Translations under genes and position numbers: made by a program
Notes under the pieces: model-generated
What the model was told of the DNA's origin: nothing
Seen by the model: the letters and a program-made list of their open reading frames with translations, nothing else
Database searches by the model: none
Shown: piece by piece, positions 53,412 to 62,500 of the stretch
Layout of the letters: each line of letters starts with the position of its first letter
How positions within the stretch are numbered: position 1 is the first letter of the stretch
NCBI RefSeq assembly: GCF_017377855.1
Contig: NZ_JAFREP010000045.1
Span: 1-64,000 of the forward strand
Length of the DNA: 64,000 bases
Direction of reading: 5' to 3'
Source: Acanthopleuribacter pedis
GTDB lineage: Bacteria > Acidobacteriota > Holophagae > Acanthopleuribacterales > Acanthopleuribacteraceae

Positions 53412-54013
53412 TGTGGCTGTTGGTGTGGTTCGCCCTAACCTGGGCGCAAAACCCGGCCGCGGATGCGCAACCGCGTTTGGATCCGAGCCGCAACGAATTG
53501 CGGCTGTCCCTCAGCGGCGCCTTTTTGGATGAGGAAGAGGTGCGCGGTTACCTGGAGTCGGGGTTAACCACCAGCCTGCTGGTGCGCATCCAATTCCGCG
53601 ACAAGGAGGGGCGGCTCAAAAAAGGCGCGGCGCGGGTTGACCTGCGTTACGAGCCGTGGGACGCGGTTTATTTCGCCGACGTCTGGGACCTCAACGGTAA
53701 GCGCACCCAAGAGAAGCTCACCGACCGCGACGCGCTGCACCTGTGGTGGCGTTCGCTGCAACTCGCCGTTTTCCGCGACCCCGCGGGCGTGGCCTGCCGC
53801 CAGACGCGGGTTTCCCTGGAAGTGCTGCCGTTTTCGGCCAAGGAACAAAATCACGCGCGCCAATGGATCAGCGAGGTCGGCTCGGGTAAGATCGCGGAGC
53901 GCGCGGGCGGCAGCGGCGACATCGAGCTGGTCAACGTCCTCGTCGCCACCTCCATGAAACGCAAACCCCTCATGCGCTTCGCGTGGCGAATCCCTTGTGA
54001 GGATGGTTTGTAA
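53411..54013 (+). CDS. Exported protein, DUF4390-like
   Basis: 200 residues from ATG 53411, which shares a base with the stop of the barrel gene. Signal peptide MWLLVWFALTWAQ. The pattern ELRLSLSGAFLDEEEVRGYLESGLTTSLLVRIQFRDKEG, then RVDLRYEPWDAVYF and HLWWRSLQLAVF, resembles the DUF4390 family of short periplasmic proteins (tentative). Coupling to two outer-membrane barrels suggests an envelope function. Confidence 0.55.
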   Translation: MWLLVWFALTWAQNPAADAQPRLDPSRNELRLSLSGAFLDEEEVRGYLESGLTTSLLVRIQFRDKEGRLKKGAARVDLRYEPWDAVYFADVWDLNGKRTQEKLTDRDALHLWWRSLQLAVFRDPAGVACRQTRVSLEVLPFSAKEQNHARQWISEVGSGKIAERAGGSGDIELVNVLVATSMKRKPLMRFAWRIPCEDGL

Positions 54014-54027
54014 AAAGCTTGGAATAT

Positions 54028-55092
54028 TTAAGTTACTTCAATTTTTGGTGCCGGGTCCGGCGAGGGTTTTCCGAAAAGAAAACCCTGCAAGAGCGGAATG
54101 CCCTGCGCTTCCAAATACTGCTGTTCCGCTCGTGTTTCGACCCCTTCCGCCAGCACCGTGATGCCGTTATCCCCCGCAATTTGGTGCAGGGCACCCATCA
54201 CCGACTGCTTCGCCGGGGTGTGGTCGATGCCCGCGATGATTTCCCGATCAATTTTCATGAAGTCCGGTCGCAGCGCGAGCAATTGAAGGAGAGACGAGTA
54301 GCCGGAACCCACATCATCAAGGGCGATTTTGAAGCCCTGTTCGCGATAGTGGTTCAACACGCGGCACAAATGGCCCACATTTTTGACCTGTTCGGTTTCC
54401 ACGACCTCAAAGACAATTTTTTGTGGGTCCAGACCCAGCTCTTCGACCCAGCGCACCGTGGAACGCAAACAATGGTTCGGGTTGTAAATGGCCGTGGGCA
54501 GGAAATTGATAAAAATGTGTTTGCCGGCGATTTTCTCCTTGGCCGTGCGAAGCGCGGCCTCGCGGGCGCTTCGATCCAACTCAAATAACAAACCGGAGGT
54601 GCGCGCTTGTTCAAACAAACGGGCGGGGGGGATTAGGGCGCCGTCTTCCAACAAACCCCGGCACAGGCATTCATAGCCAAAAATCTGATGGGTTTTTGCT
54701 TCAATGATCGGATGGAAATGGATGCACAGCCTTTTCTGTTGCAACACCTCGAGCAGTTCCCGGCTGCTCAAGACCCGCTTCCACCACAAGAGGGAACGTG
54801 CTTTTTTGAGGGCACGCGGTGAGAAGGGCGCATCCTGTTCGAGATGAACCAGCAACACCTCTTCCAAGGCATGGTCCGCGATGGCGGTTGGGCTGTCCGC
54901 AACCAAAAAATCGAGCACACTGAGAAAGGTTTGGGACTGAATTTCCAAATAGTCCTGCTCGAATTGCCAAGGCTCCTTCCAGTCGCGAAAGCGGTCGCAC
55001 AATTCGCCGACCAGAACCTCATTGTCACTGGAAAGAAACACTTTACTCGGTTGGTTCAATGAATCGCTAAACCGGCACTGATCACAAAACAT
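54028..55092 (-). CDS. EAL-domain cyclic-di-GMP phosphodiesterase
   Basis: 354 residues. A ~115-residue N-terminal region of unknown type begins with C-x2-C (MFCDQCRF), which may bind metal. The EAL domain follows: YECLCRG in place of EALVR but keeping the catalytic Glu, FINFLP, FEVVETE, ALDDVGSGYSS (the DDFGTG loop), FMKID, AEGVET and QGFLFGKP. All metal and base residues needed for c-di-GMP hydrolysis seem present. It converges on the DUF4390-like gene with only 14 bp between stops. Confidence 0.85.
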   Translation of the reverse strand: MFCDQCRFSDSLNQPSKVFLSSDNEVLVGELCDRFRDWKEPWQFEQDYLEIQSQTFLSVLDFLVADSPTAIADHALEEVLLVHLEQDAPFSPRALKKARSLLWWKRVLSSRELLEVLQQKRLCIHFHPIIEAKTHQIFGYECLCRGLLEDGALIPPARLFEQARTSGLLFELDRSAREAALRTAKEKIAGKHIFINFLPTAIYNPNHCLRSTVRWVEELGLDPQKIVFEVVETEQVKNVGHLCRVLNHYREQGFKIALDDVGSGYSSLLQLLALRPDFMKIDREIIAGIDHTPAKQSVMGALHQIAGDNGITVLAEGVETRAEQQYLEAQGIPLLQGFLFGKPSPDPAPKIEVT

Positions 55093-55412
55093 AAAACCTC
55101 TTTGGCGTCAAAATCCCGACCACGGCGTGTTCGAGGGCGCGCCGGCTCAGGTAGCCGTGGAACACCCTTCCCTGAGTCGGAAGCGCCCGCCTGATTTACC
55201 GGTGCGCCTCAACCTGATGAACACGCCTTCGGGGAAACGGACCAGGGTGTGAAACCTCAGTAGTGGGTTTCTCTTCGCTGCCGAAAAATCGCAAGAATTT
55301 GGAAGGAATAACTCATTATGCTTATCGGAAGGTTTTTTCGCAAATAAAGTTTTCCAATCGATGCCGGTAGAAATGCCGCACAAGAACCACACGGATCATC
55401 CGCGCGACGGGG
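55093..55412. other. Intergenic region
   Basis: 320 bp between the HNH gene and the EAL gene, both on the minus strand; it should carry the EAL promoter. No gene, repeat or terminator is recognised. Confidence 0.4.
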
Positions 55413-56252
55413 TTAATGGGGCATAAGGATGTATTGGGCCTTCTGTTCCGCGAGCGCCCGCAACGTATGGGTATCCTCGGGGAAGTGTTTTTGGAGGGAT
55501 ACAACAACCGCTTGAAAAGCCGCTGATTGGAGCCACAACCCGGCAAGTGTTGCGGTTAGGGGCTCATGGGGTTCGATGCTGCGAAGATGGCCGCGAAGCT
55601 TGCGCAAGACGTAGCTCAAATCGGTGCAGGTTTTTAATTCGGCATATTCCTTATCAATCAAACGTTTGAGGTTGAGCCGGTGCGGCAACGCGCCTTTTAT
55701 TTCTCGCGAAATGATCTTGCCGTCTTCATTCTCAAACCGCAGGATGGCTTTGTTGCAGTTGAGGGCGCGTTGTAGTTTGGCAATGGTTGCTGTACCCAGC
55801 TCGCTGAGGCCTTCCAACATCATGGTTTGGGGATTCATGCGCAAATGTTGTTGGATGGGATGGTCTTCATAAGGGTTGAGGATTTCTTTGCCTTCTTTAT
55901 TAACATGGGAACCTTTGGCTGTGTTGCAAGCGCGGCAACAGAGCAGCATGTTGGTGAGTTCCAGGGCCAACGCGGGGTGTTTCCATTTTGGGAGGAAATG
56001 TTCGATTTCCTCGGGGCCGCCGCCCAAGTCCATGTAGCGTTCGCAGTATGCACATTTGCCGTGGCACGAGGCGATCAAGACCTTCATGAGTTCTTCGCGA
56101 TGCCCGGCACGAACCCATTTAGCGCTGCTGTTTTTGTTCTTTTCTTTTTTCTCTAAGTACTGGGTAAAGGCGGCTTCTTCCGCTTCCCGGTGTTCCGTCC
56201 ACCAGGTTTGGTAGTGTTGCAAGGCCTCCGGTGTGTGCCGCAGGTTGATCAT
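55413..56252 (-). CDS. ptuB: HNH endonuclease, PtuB-like (Septu)
   Basis: 279 residues. CHGKCAYCERYMDLGGGPEEIEHFLPKWKHPALALELTNMLLCCRACNTAKGS is an HNH nuclease core with two C-x2-C metal knuckles, as in PtuB and the TIGR02646 family. The N-terminal MINLRHTPEALQHYQTWW matches the usual start of PtuB proteins. In Septu the PtuA ATPase controls this nuclease against phage. The start overlaps the upstream ATPase stop as ATGA. The gene itself looks intact, but its ATPase partner is damaged. Confidence 0.8.
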   Translation of the reverse strand: MINLRHTPEALQHYQTWWTEHREAEEAAFTQYLEKKEKNKNSSAKWVRAGHREELMKVLIASCHGKCAYCERYMDLGGGPEEIEHFLPKWKHPALALELTNMLLCCRACNTAKGSHVNKEGKEILNPYEDHPIQQHLRMNPQTMMLEGLSELGTATIAKLQRALNCNKAILRFENEDGKIISREIKGALPHRLNLKRLIDKEYAELKTCTDLSYVLRKLRGHLRSIEPHEPLTATLAGLWLQSAAFQAVVVSLQKHFPEDTHTLRALAEQKAQYILMPH

Positions 56253-56794
56253 GCGTCGTCCTCGCGGAACTCGGTACTCATGATATCGAGGTACTGTCGG
56301 TAGCCACTATCCGAGGGGATAACCTCGTGAATTTCGCGGTACCAATGTTGTACCTGTTCTTTGTTTTTTTGTTCCACGGCTTGATCAAAGTTGATGAGCA
56401 TGTTGAAGAGTCGGTGTGAAACCGAAGGGATGTGACTTTCCAAGGCCAAGGCATGGTTAATAATGGCCTCGATTTCGTGGCCGAAGGGACGACCCTCGCC
56501 TTCCATTCGGCTGACGGTGACCTGGGAACCATCGGCTTTCAGAAGGAACACATTTTCGTTTTGCCAAGATTGCACGACAAAAGGACTGTGGGTCGTGACC
56601 AGAAATTGAACGTTTTTAAATTCTTGTTCAAGCACGGGCAGCAAGGTTCGTTGCCACGTAGGGTGGAGGTGCAGGTCAATTTCGTCGATGAAAACGACGG
56701 CGTGAATGTCGTGCAGATGGGCGATGCCTTTTTGGGCGGCGCGAACCAGCAAATCAAACAACCACACAAAGGTGCCGCGAAAGCCGTCCGACAT
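56249..56794 (-). pseudogene. ptuA: PtuA-like ATPase, N-terminally truncated
   Basis: The 181-residue frame holds only the C-terminal half of an AAA_21/OLD-type ABC ATPase: AVVFIDEIDLHLHPTWQRTLLP (Walker B with catalytic Glu) and FLVTTHSPFVV (H-loop), then a helical tail. There is no Walker A. The family resemblance continues upstream of the ATG in the same frame (IRIKSYDARGFYFQTATDLEGITPLEGMSDGFRG), to about 56900, where it runs into the overlapping end of the preceding ATPase gene. This looks like a deletion that removed the first half of ptuA. Confidence 0.65.
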
Positions 56795-56817
56795 GCCCTC
56801 TAAAGGTGTGATGCCTT

Positions 56818-57603
56818 CTAAATCGGTCGCTGTCTGAAAGTAAAAGCCGCGTGCATCGTATGATTTGATTCGGATACTAAATCGGTAGAGACGGGGATCG
56901 GTAAATAGTTTTTGAAGTGGGAGACAAACTCTTCTTCTTGTAAGAAGTCGAGGTGGACGATATAAAAAAGCCGATCAGATGCTTTGTTGTTTTTTACGAG
57001 ATATTCGTGGTAACGGTCTTCCATGGTTAAAACAAACTGGCACGTGTTTGTTGTTCTGATAAGCGTATTGAGGTAGGCAAAAAAGTCGCCGGACTCTATT
57101 TGATCCGAAAAAATGTAAACTTTATCGTGGTGTTCATAGAGCCATGCAAGATATTCGTCCAAAGTGAGAAGGAGGTCATCGAGTATTTTCCCGAAATTTC
57201 TTGTTATGGCTTTTGATTTTTCACCAAAATTGCCAGGCTGTGCCGGCTTACCCATTAATGAGGAGAAGCAAGGGCTGTTAATTATGGTGGCAATGAGGTC
57301 TTCCAGCCTTTCTGTTCTTGCCTCACATTCGTGCCAGATACATGCAACACGCTCTTGAGAACTGCCTTTCTCATGGGTTCTAATGGTTTGGAAATTTTCA
57401 TCCCCTGAAAGCGTTTTCATCAGATGCCAGGCGAAGGAGGTTTTGCCAATACCCACTTCACCAGTAATGATCATATGGCCCTGACCATAGCGAAGGGTGT
57501 CTAAAGCATCATTTAATGTTTCTCGTCGGCCAATAAATGGGTCTGGGTTTTCTCCCTTTAACGCACGATAGGGGGTAAAGAGTGAAGGAAGATCAACCGG
57601 CAT
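56818..57603 (-). CDS. AAA/STAND-type ATPase, probably C-terminally truncated
   Basis: About 261 residues from the ATG at 57601-57603 (ccaggagccacc upstream). FIGRRETLNDALDTLRYGQGHMIITGEVGIGKTSF contains an AAA_16-like start and Walker A; KVYIFSDQIESG may be Walker B. The homologous-looking part ends near LDFLQEEEFVSHFKNYL, and the last ~20 residues (SESNHTMHAAFTFRQRPI) are read out of frame over sequence that continues PtuA in another frame, so the true C-terminus has been lost. It would have been a third component or an unrelated neighbour of the Septu locus. Confidence 0.6.
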   Translation of the reverse strand: MPVDLPSLFTPYRALKGENPDPFIGRRETLNDALDTLRYGQGHMIITGEVGIGKTSFAWHLMKTLSGDENFQTIRTHEKGSSQERVACIWHECEARTERLEDLIATIINSPCFSSLMGKPAQPGNFGEKSKAITRNFGKILDDLLLTLDEYLAWLYEHHDKVYIFSDQIESGDFFAYLNTLIRTTNTCQFVLTMEDRYHEYLVKNNKASDRLFYIVHLDFLQEEEFVSHFKNYLPIPVSTDLVSESNHTMHAAFTFRQRPI

Positions 57604-58071
57604 GGTGGCTCCTGGAAAAAATTTCAAATCCGCCAGGCAGAAGAATGAAAAGCCGCGCTACGCGTAATGTCGGGCGTTGGGTTGGGTGCTTTGGATTGAC
57701 TGGGGCCAAGGGCTTAACCAATTTATTTCTTGGAACATCATGCTATCGGCAGGGCGACAGCGCCGTCAAGGACTTAATGACTTCCACCGGGTCGGCGGCT
57801 GAACCATGCGTCTCTTGCCCCTGGACCAACCCAAAACCCGGTTCGAGAGATCCTCCAGCTTGGATTTCCTTCAGGGTAAAAAATATAATGTTTGAATTTG
57901 AGTCAAAAAGACGTTAAATTGACCTGGTTTCCGTCTGCCGCTTTTCTTTCGTCGGCTTCGTCGATCTCGCAAACGGCTGATCGCTCATCGAAACACGAGC
58001 CCGCATTTCGGCTTTGCTGCAGGATTCCTTGTGCGACATGCGGGCGAGTGAACCATATATTTAAGGTAACC
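57604..58071. other. Divergent intergenic region
   Basis: 468 bp between the ATPase (minus) and RNA ligase (plus). No recognisable gene or element; the frame from 57892 that continues into the ligase has no ribosome site and atypical composition. Confidence 0.4.
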
Positions 58072-59073
58072 ATGATGGAATTCAAAGGATTTAGCTCAAT
58101 TGAAAATTCTTACCGCGCCGCCTACCTCGAAACGCTGCGCAATCAATCTTTGACCGACGGCCTCTTTGTTGTGCAGGAAAAGGTTCACGGCGCCAATTTC
58201 TCGTTCCACCTGAGCGAAGGGGTGATGCGCACCGCCAAACGTACCAGCTTTATCGACGACCCCAAGGACTTTTACCCGTGTGACGCCCTGGTCGAGGCCC
58301 TCGCGCCCAGGATCCGCGACCTGGCCGGCCAGGTTCAGGGAAAGGAAGTGGCCGTCTTCGGTGAACTCTGTGGCGGCTTTTACAACCACGCCGACGTGAC
58401 CCCCGTTAAAAATTTGTCGCCCGTCCAGCGTGGCGTTTGCTACGCCCCGGACCTCCAGTTTTATGCTTTTGATGTTCGTGTCGACGGTGCCTACCTCCCC
58501 GTTTCCGAGGCGAATCGCCTGTTCGAGGCGGTGGGTTTGTTCTACGCGCGCACCTTGTTTTCCGGCAGCTTGGAAGCATGCCTGGCTTACCCCAACGACT
58601 TCCAAAGCCTTGTGCCGCAATGGCTCGGGTTACCGCCGATTGAAACCAACATGTGCGAGGGCACCATCATTCGGCCGGAAGAACCGCGCCACCAACCCAG
58701 CGGCTCGCGGGTCATCCTCAAAAACAAAAACGACTGCTGGAAGGAGCGCAACAAGAAAACGCCGGTCGTAGAAAGCCTGGTCGCGATTTCGCCGCAAGCC
58801 GAACACCTCATCGGCGAATTGCAAGCCTTGGTCAACGAAAACCGATTGGCCAATGTTTTGTCAAAGATGGGTCCGGTCACGGCCAAGGATTTTGGTCGCA
58901 TCATCGGCGCCCTGAGCCGTGATGTGATGGAGGAATTCAACAAAGACCATGAACAGGCGTTTGCCGACTTGGTCAAACACGAGCAAAAGCAGGCCAAAAA
59001 ACGGCTCAGCACCGCCCTGACATCCCTGGTCAAAAGCCGGATTGAGGACGCCGCCGCGGGTTTGTGGCCCTAA
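58072..59073 (+). CDS. Rnl2-family RNA ligase
   Basis: 333 residues from ATG 58072 (aaggtaacc upstream), nearly the size of T4 RNA ligase 2. It opens FKGFSSIENSYRAAYLETLR, then VVQEKVHGANFSFHL, the motif I with the AMP-accepting Lys (E-K-V-H-G-A-N). VAVFGELCGGFYNH is motif III, MCEGTIIRP motif IV and VILKNKNDCWKE motif V. The helical C-terminal domain fits Rnl2. It seals 3'-OH/5'-phosphate nicks in duplex RNA. It is divergent from the Septu-like locus and may take part in defence or RNA repair. Confidence 0.9.
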   Translation: MMEFKGFSSIENSYRAAYLETLRNQSLTDGLFVVQEKVHGANFSFHLSEGVMRTAKRTSFIDDPKDFYPCDALVEALAPRIRDLAGQVQGKEVAVFGELCGGFYNHADVTPVKNLSPVQRGVCYAPDLQFYAFDVRVDGAYLPVSEANRLFEAVGLFYARTLFSGSLEACLAYPNDFQSLVPQWLGLPPIETNMCEGTIIRPEEPRHQPSGSRVILKNKNDCWKERNKKTPVVESLVAISPQAEHLIGELQALVNENRLANVLSKMGPVTAKDFGRIIGALSRDVMEEFNKDHEQAFADLVKHEQKQAKKRLSTALTSLVKSRIEDAAAGLWP

Positions 59074-59107
59074 CCACGCTGCTGAACCAAAGCGGTACCT
59101 GAAACAC

Positions 59108-59140
59108 TGAAAAGCGAGGGCCTGTCCCTCGCTTTTTATG
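59108..59140 (+). terminator. Terminator after the RNA ligase
   Basis: AAGCGAGGG-cctgt-CCCTCGCTT followed by tttat, about 37 bp beyond the stop codon. Confidence 0.85.
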
Positions 59141-59327
59141 CGCCCTTATCGGATCGGCGCCTGACCTCGGTAAACCGGGTGCCCATGCTTGGGCACCAGA
59201 TGGTCAACAGGTTCGGAATCTTTGCCGAGCGCCCCGTCGATAGGAAAGGCAACGGGAAAAACGTAATGCGTTGGGCCACGCCGTTCACGATTGGTGAAGG
59301 AAGATTAGGGTTCACCTCGGCGTCGAA

Positions 59328-59492
59328 ATGAATGCTTTGTGGCAGAAGTGTGATTGGGTGAACGCCGACCGATTGTGTGAATCGGCGCCTTGCCAGGTTG
59401 GTTCCTACCCCTTGTTGGCGCGCCTTGGTCACGGCGGTATGAGTTTGGTTTATCGCGCCAAGCATCGCGACACCTACCTGCTTTTTAGGAAA
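59328..59492 (+). pseudogene. N-terminal fragment of a Ser/Thr kinase gene
   Basis: The frame reads MNALWQKCDWVNADRLCESAP, then VGSYPLLARLGHGGMSLVYRAKHRD, which is the start and glycine-rich loop of a Pkn-type kinase. After about 50 codons the similarity stops and the frame continues as Arg/Lys/Pro-rich antisense of the DUF2063 gene. No catalytic loop is present, so only the 5' end of a kinase gene remains. The remainder of 59141-59571 has nothing recognisable. Confidence 0.6.
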
Positions 59493-59571
59493 ACCAAGGC
59501 TGGAACCAAAGAGTCGCGCGGACAAAAGCGTCGCAGGAGGCGCTGTTGGCGGAACATCCCCAACCTCGGCC

Positions 59572-60411
59572 TCAAGCCATGTCGCCCCCGAAAAAGTAAG
59601 CACGGCGAAGGGCCTGGGTCAGCCAACCCTGCGCCGGGTTTTGGGCATGTAGAACGGGGGCTAGGCTGTTTTGTGCCAACGCCTGGCTGAGATCGCTTCC
59701 CGACACGAGTGCCTCCAAGAAGCCGTGTTCCCATGGGTGATGCTCGAAAAAGCGTACCTGGAACGCGCACCGCGTGACCGCGATGTGGGTGCTCTCGGGT
59801 TGGGGGGCGGCTGGGTGTTTGCCCCGTTTGACCGCTTTGAGGTAGACGTGGACCGGGTAGCGGAAGCGCATCAAGCGTAGGCACGGCGCGGGTTTGAATG
59901 GCAGGGCGCCCTGCAGCATCGCGACCTGTTGCGCTTCCGTCGGCGGCGGTTGGTCTTCGATGCCGGGTCCGTCGTAGATTTGCGAAACCGCCAGTTCCAG
60001 CGCGGCCAAGTCTTCAAGAAAGTCCGGCCAGCCCTCGCGTTGGTCCGGGGGCAGCTGGGCGTCGGGTCGAAAGTGTTGGAGGTAGGTGACGAAACGGGTG
60101 CCCAGGTGATCCAGCGAATAGGAATGGGAGGGGAAGTGGGTTAGGTACTCGGTGGCAAACCCTTCGAAAACGGCGGCGCCGAGGGCGTGACACACGCCGG
60201 GAAAGAGTTCGCCCATGCACGCGAGCAGGCGACCCCAATAGGAATGTTGGTATACGGCCAAGCGTTGCCGCGCGCTCAGGGTTGCCGAGGGGGTGACCTT
60301 TTCTTCGGCGTCTTGACGGAGGGCGTTTTCGTCGCCCGCGGGGTTGAACAAAGCTTGTTGTAGCCAGGATTGTGTTTGGGCAAGTGATGTGGGTTCAGTG
60401 GCTTGTCTCAT
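59572..60411 (-). CDS. DUF2063 family MNIO partner protein (second cassette)
   Basis: 279 residues from the ATG at 60409-60411. RLAVYQHSYWGRLLACMGELFPGVCHALGAAVFEGFATEYLTHFPSHSYSLDHLGTRFVTYLQHF is the DUF2063 signature. It overlaps the DUF692 gene by 17 bp. Gene order (ferritin-like, DUF692, DUF2063) is identical to that at 13.5-17.4 kb, but the proteins are diverged, so the duplication is not recent or the copies were acquired separately. Confidence 0.85.
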   Translation of the reverse strand: MRQATEPTSLAQTQSWLQQALFNPAGDENALRQDAEEKVTPSATLSARQRLAVYQHSYWGRLLACMGELFPGVCHALGAAVFEGFATEYLTHFPSHSYSLDHLGTRFVTYLQHFRPDAQLPPDQREGWPDFLEDLAALELAVSQIYDGPGIEDQPPPTEAQQVAMLQGALPFKPAPCLRLMRFRYPVHVYLKAVKRGKHPAAPQPESTHIAVTRCAFQVRFFEHHPWEHGFLEALVSGSDLSQALAQNSLAPVLHAQNPAQGWLTQALRRAYFFGGDMA

Positions 60412-61339
60412 GGAAGGCGAACTCCGGTTGGGTGGTGAGCGGGCCGAAGGTTGCCACGTCGGCCGTCGCCTTTTTCGCCGCGGCGCGCGGCATGGTGAAG
60501 GGTTTGAGCGGGGCATTTTCCAGGGTTTGGGCGTATTGCACCTCGGCGTGTACCACCGACAGGTGCGGAATATCGGCGTCCCATTCCAGCAGCGTGGCCA
60601 CGCCCCCCGTGCGGGCGCGAATGCGCTGGTACAGCGCCCAGACTTCGTCGATGACGGGTCCGTTGTGGGTATCGATTATGTGGGTGCCCATGTTGCTGTG
60701 GCCTGCCAGATGGAATTGGACGATGCGTTCGGTCGGGAGGCGCGCCAAATAGGTGCAGGGATCGAAGCCGTGGTTGTAGGCCGAGACGAAGACGTTGTTC
60801 ACGTCGAGCAGCAGGCCGCAATCGGCTTCTTCCGCGAGGATCGATAGGAAATCCCACTCGGTGAAGCTGTCCTCGGCGAAACCCATGTAGCTGCTGGGGT
60901 TTTCCAAAACCAGGGGCCGTTCCAGTTCGTCCTGAACCTGACCTATTCGCGCGATGACGTGGCGGAGGGATTCCTCGGTTAAGGGTAAAGGCAGCAAATC
61001 GTGGCTGTTGTGCCCGGCGACCCCGGTCCAACAGAGATGATCGGAGATCCAAACCGCGTCGATCTCGCGGGCCAGCGTTTTGAGGCGGCGAAGGTAGTCC
61101 CGGTTAAGTGGATCGGTGCTGCCGATGGAAAGCGAGACGCCGTGCATGACGATGGGGTACCGTTCGGCAACCGCGTTGAGGACATGGCGCGGACGGCCGC
61201 GTGAGTCCATGTAATTTTCAGAGATGATTTCGAAGAAGTCGATGGGCGGGGTGTCGCGCAGCAGGGTGTCGTAAAAACGGCCGCGCAAGCCGACACCGAA
61301 ACCCAGATTCGGCAGACCCAGCCGGGGTTGAGGAGGCAT
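60395..61339 (-). CDS. DUF692 family (MNIO) oxidase (second cassette)
   Basis: 314 residues from the ATG at 61337-61339 (ggaacccttg upstream), starting MPPQPRLGLPNLGFGVGLRG. Metal-site motifs match the first cassette: FFEIISENYM, VMHGVSLSIGS, WISDHLCWTGVAGHNSHDLLPLPL, LENPSSYMGF, CGLLLDVNNVFVSAYNHGFD, FHLAGH and DTHNGPV. The predicted substrate is the Cys-rich domain encoded just upstream. Confidence 0.9.
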   Translation of the reverse strand: MPPQPRLGLPNLGFGVGLRGRFYDTLLRDTPPIDFFEIISENYMDSRGRPRHVLNAVAERYPIVMHGVSLSIGSTDPLNRDYLRRLKTLAREIDAVWISDHLCWTGVAGHNSHDLLPLPLTEESLRHVIARIGQVQDELERPLVLENPSSYMGFAEDSFTEWDFLSILAEEADCGLLLDVNNVFVSAYNHGFDPCTYLARLPTERIVQFHLAGHSNMGTHIIDTHNGPVIDEVWALYQRIRARTGGVATLLEWDADIPHLSVVHAEVQYAQTLENAPLKPFTMPRAAAKKATADVATFGPLTTQPEFAFHETSH

Positions 61340-61397
61340 CAAGGGTTCCTTTGCGGGGATGGGCCCGGTGCATGCTGCACCGAACCCCTTCGGTTGG

Positions 61398-62318
61398 TTA
61401 GCTTTTCGAGGTTGGATCGACTGCAGTCCGGCGATCATTGCCGTTGTAGCGGTCGGTGCTGAGCGGGGGGACGCTTGAGGTCCCAAAGATCGACCGTGCC
61501 TGATCCCACACCGAGGTTCCCTTGAGTCCGGTCAGCCGCGCTTGCGACGTCACCGGCTGAATGGCGCTTACGTCGGACGCGCTATTGAACTTCTGTCGCG
61601 TGGAAATTGGTGTTTGGCAACCGCCTTGGTTGCTGCATCCGTTTAAGCCGGGAATCCATTGCTCCGAGCCGGGGAGGTTGGCACCGTTAACGGCAGAGAG
61701 GAAGCCACAGCCGCCTTGGTGTTTGCAGGCGTTGGTGCCCTGACAGGTGTGGAAATCCGCGGTGGCACAAGCGCCGTTGCCTTTTTCCGTGGCGATCCCG
61801 CCCCAGCCGAGCCCGGTACATTGATTGAGCCCTTGGCAGGCATTTTTTTTGTCGGGATGGTTGGCGCGTACCTGTTGGGTGGCCGCGTCCCAGTGGTACA
61901 AACTCAGCGGATCGGCGGCGTCCAGCGCTGTCTGCAGGGTGCCCGCGTTCTGCCCGGGTAAGTAGGCGAAAGACGGCATGGTGTTTTGCTGCCAAATTTG
62001 CGGTAACAGGTACTTAAACGAGACCATCGCATCGCCGAATCCGGCCGACAGCGCGCCTTGGCTAAATCCGACTTGCATCTGATCAATGACATAAGACCAA
62101 GCCACGTTCACCGCGTGCTGCAGTGTCGCCACGCTTGGCGTGCTGTCAGATTGGCATGGCGGATTGCCACCACCTTGGCTGTAGAAAACAGGCCCGCCGA
62201 CGACCCCCTGCCAGTTTTGACTGTCCAAGGTTTGCTTGATTTCGGTAAACCGCCAGTAGTGGGTGGTGTCGCCATAGGCTTGGAAACGTCCGTTTTGGGG
62301 ACGGTACTCTTGGGGCAC
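61398..62318 (-). CDS. C-terminal part of ferritin-like/Cys-rich protein (split gene)
   Basis: 306 residues if started at the GTG 62316-62318, but it is the 3' half of one gene: the frame is open upstream to the MITE (ALIAPLRFNPTAHEY before the GTG). It carries the Cys-rich domain with C-Q-G-L-N-Q-C, C-Q-G-T-N-A-C-x3-G-G-C, NGCSNQGGC and other Cys (nine in all), matching the first cassette's C-K-G-S-N-A-C...GGC. It is the likely substrate region for the linked DUF692 enzyme. Whether it is translated alone is unclear, as no ribosome site is obvious. Confidence 0.65.
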   Translation of the reverse strand: MPQEYRPQNGRFQAYGDTTHYWRFTEIKQTLDSQNWQGVVGGPVFYSQGGGNPPCQSDSTPSVATLQHAVNVAWSYVIDQMQVGFSQGALSAGFGDAMVSFKYLLPQIWQQNTMPSFAYLPGQNAGTLQTALDAADPLSLYHWDAATQQVRANHPDKKNACQGLNQCTGLGWGGIATEKGNGACATADFHTCQGTNACKHQGGCGFLSAVNGANLPGSEQWIPGLNGCSNQGGCQTPISTRQKFNSASDVSAIQPVTSQARLTGLKGTSVWDQARSIFGTSSVPPLSTDRYNGNDRRTAVDPTSKS

Positions 62319-62342
62319 GTATTCGTGGGCGGTGGGGTTAAA

Positions 62343-62500
62343 CCTAAGAGGCGCGATAAGAGCTAGAGATTTTGGCTAAAGATCTGGAGCGAAATGGTTT
62401 GGAAAAAGCGGAGCCGCACCCGTTGGTCCTGAGCATTTTTACAGGCCGTTGCAGCCCAGAGGTTTAGCCAAAATCACCGCGAGTTATCGCGCTTCTTAGG
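62343..62500. mobile_element. 158-bp MITE-like element with TTAAA target duplication
   Basis: The ends are inverted repeats of about 38 bp: CCTAAGAGGCGCGATAA...GATTTTGGCTAAA on the left and TTTAGCCAAAATC...TTATCGCGCTTCTTAGG on the right, each with an internal mismatch patch. TTAAA flanks both sides (62338-62342 and 62501-62505). No coding capacity; it would be moved in trans. Removing the element plus one TTAAA joins GPF to NPTAHEY in one frame, so it interrupts the ferritin-like gene. Confidence 0.85.

Noticed and set aside
59136..59603. 155-residue minus-strand frame
   Set aside because: Overlaps a terminator, the kinase fragment and the end of the DUF2063 gene; no motif or ribosome site.
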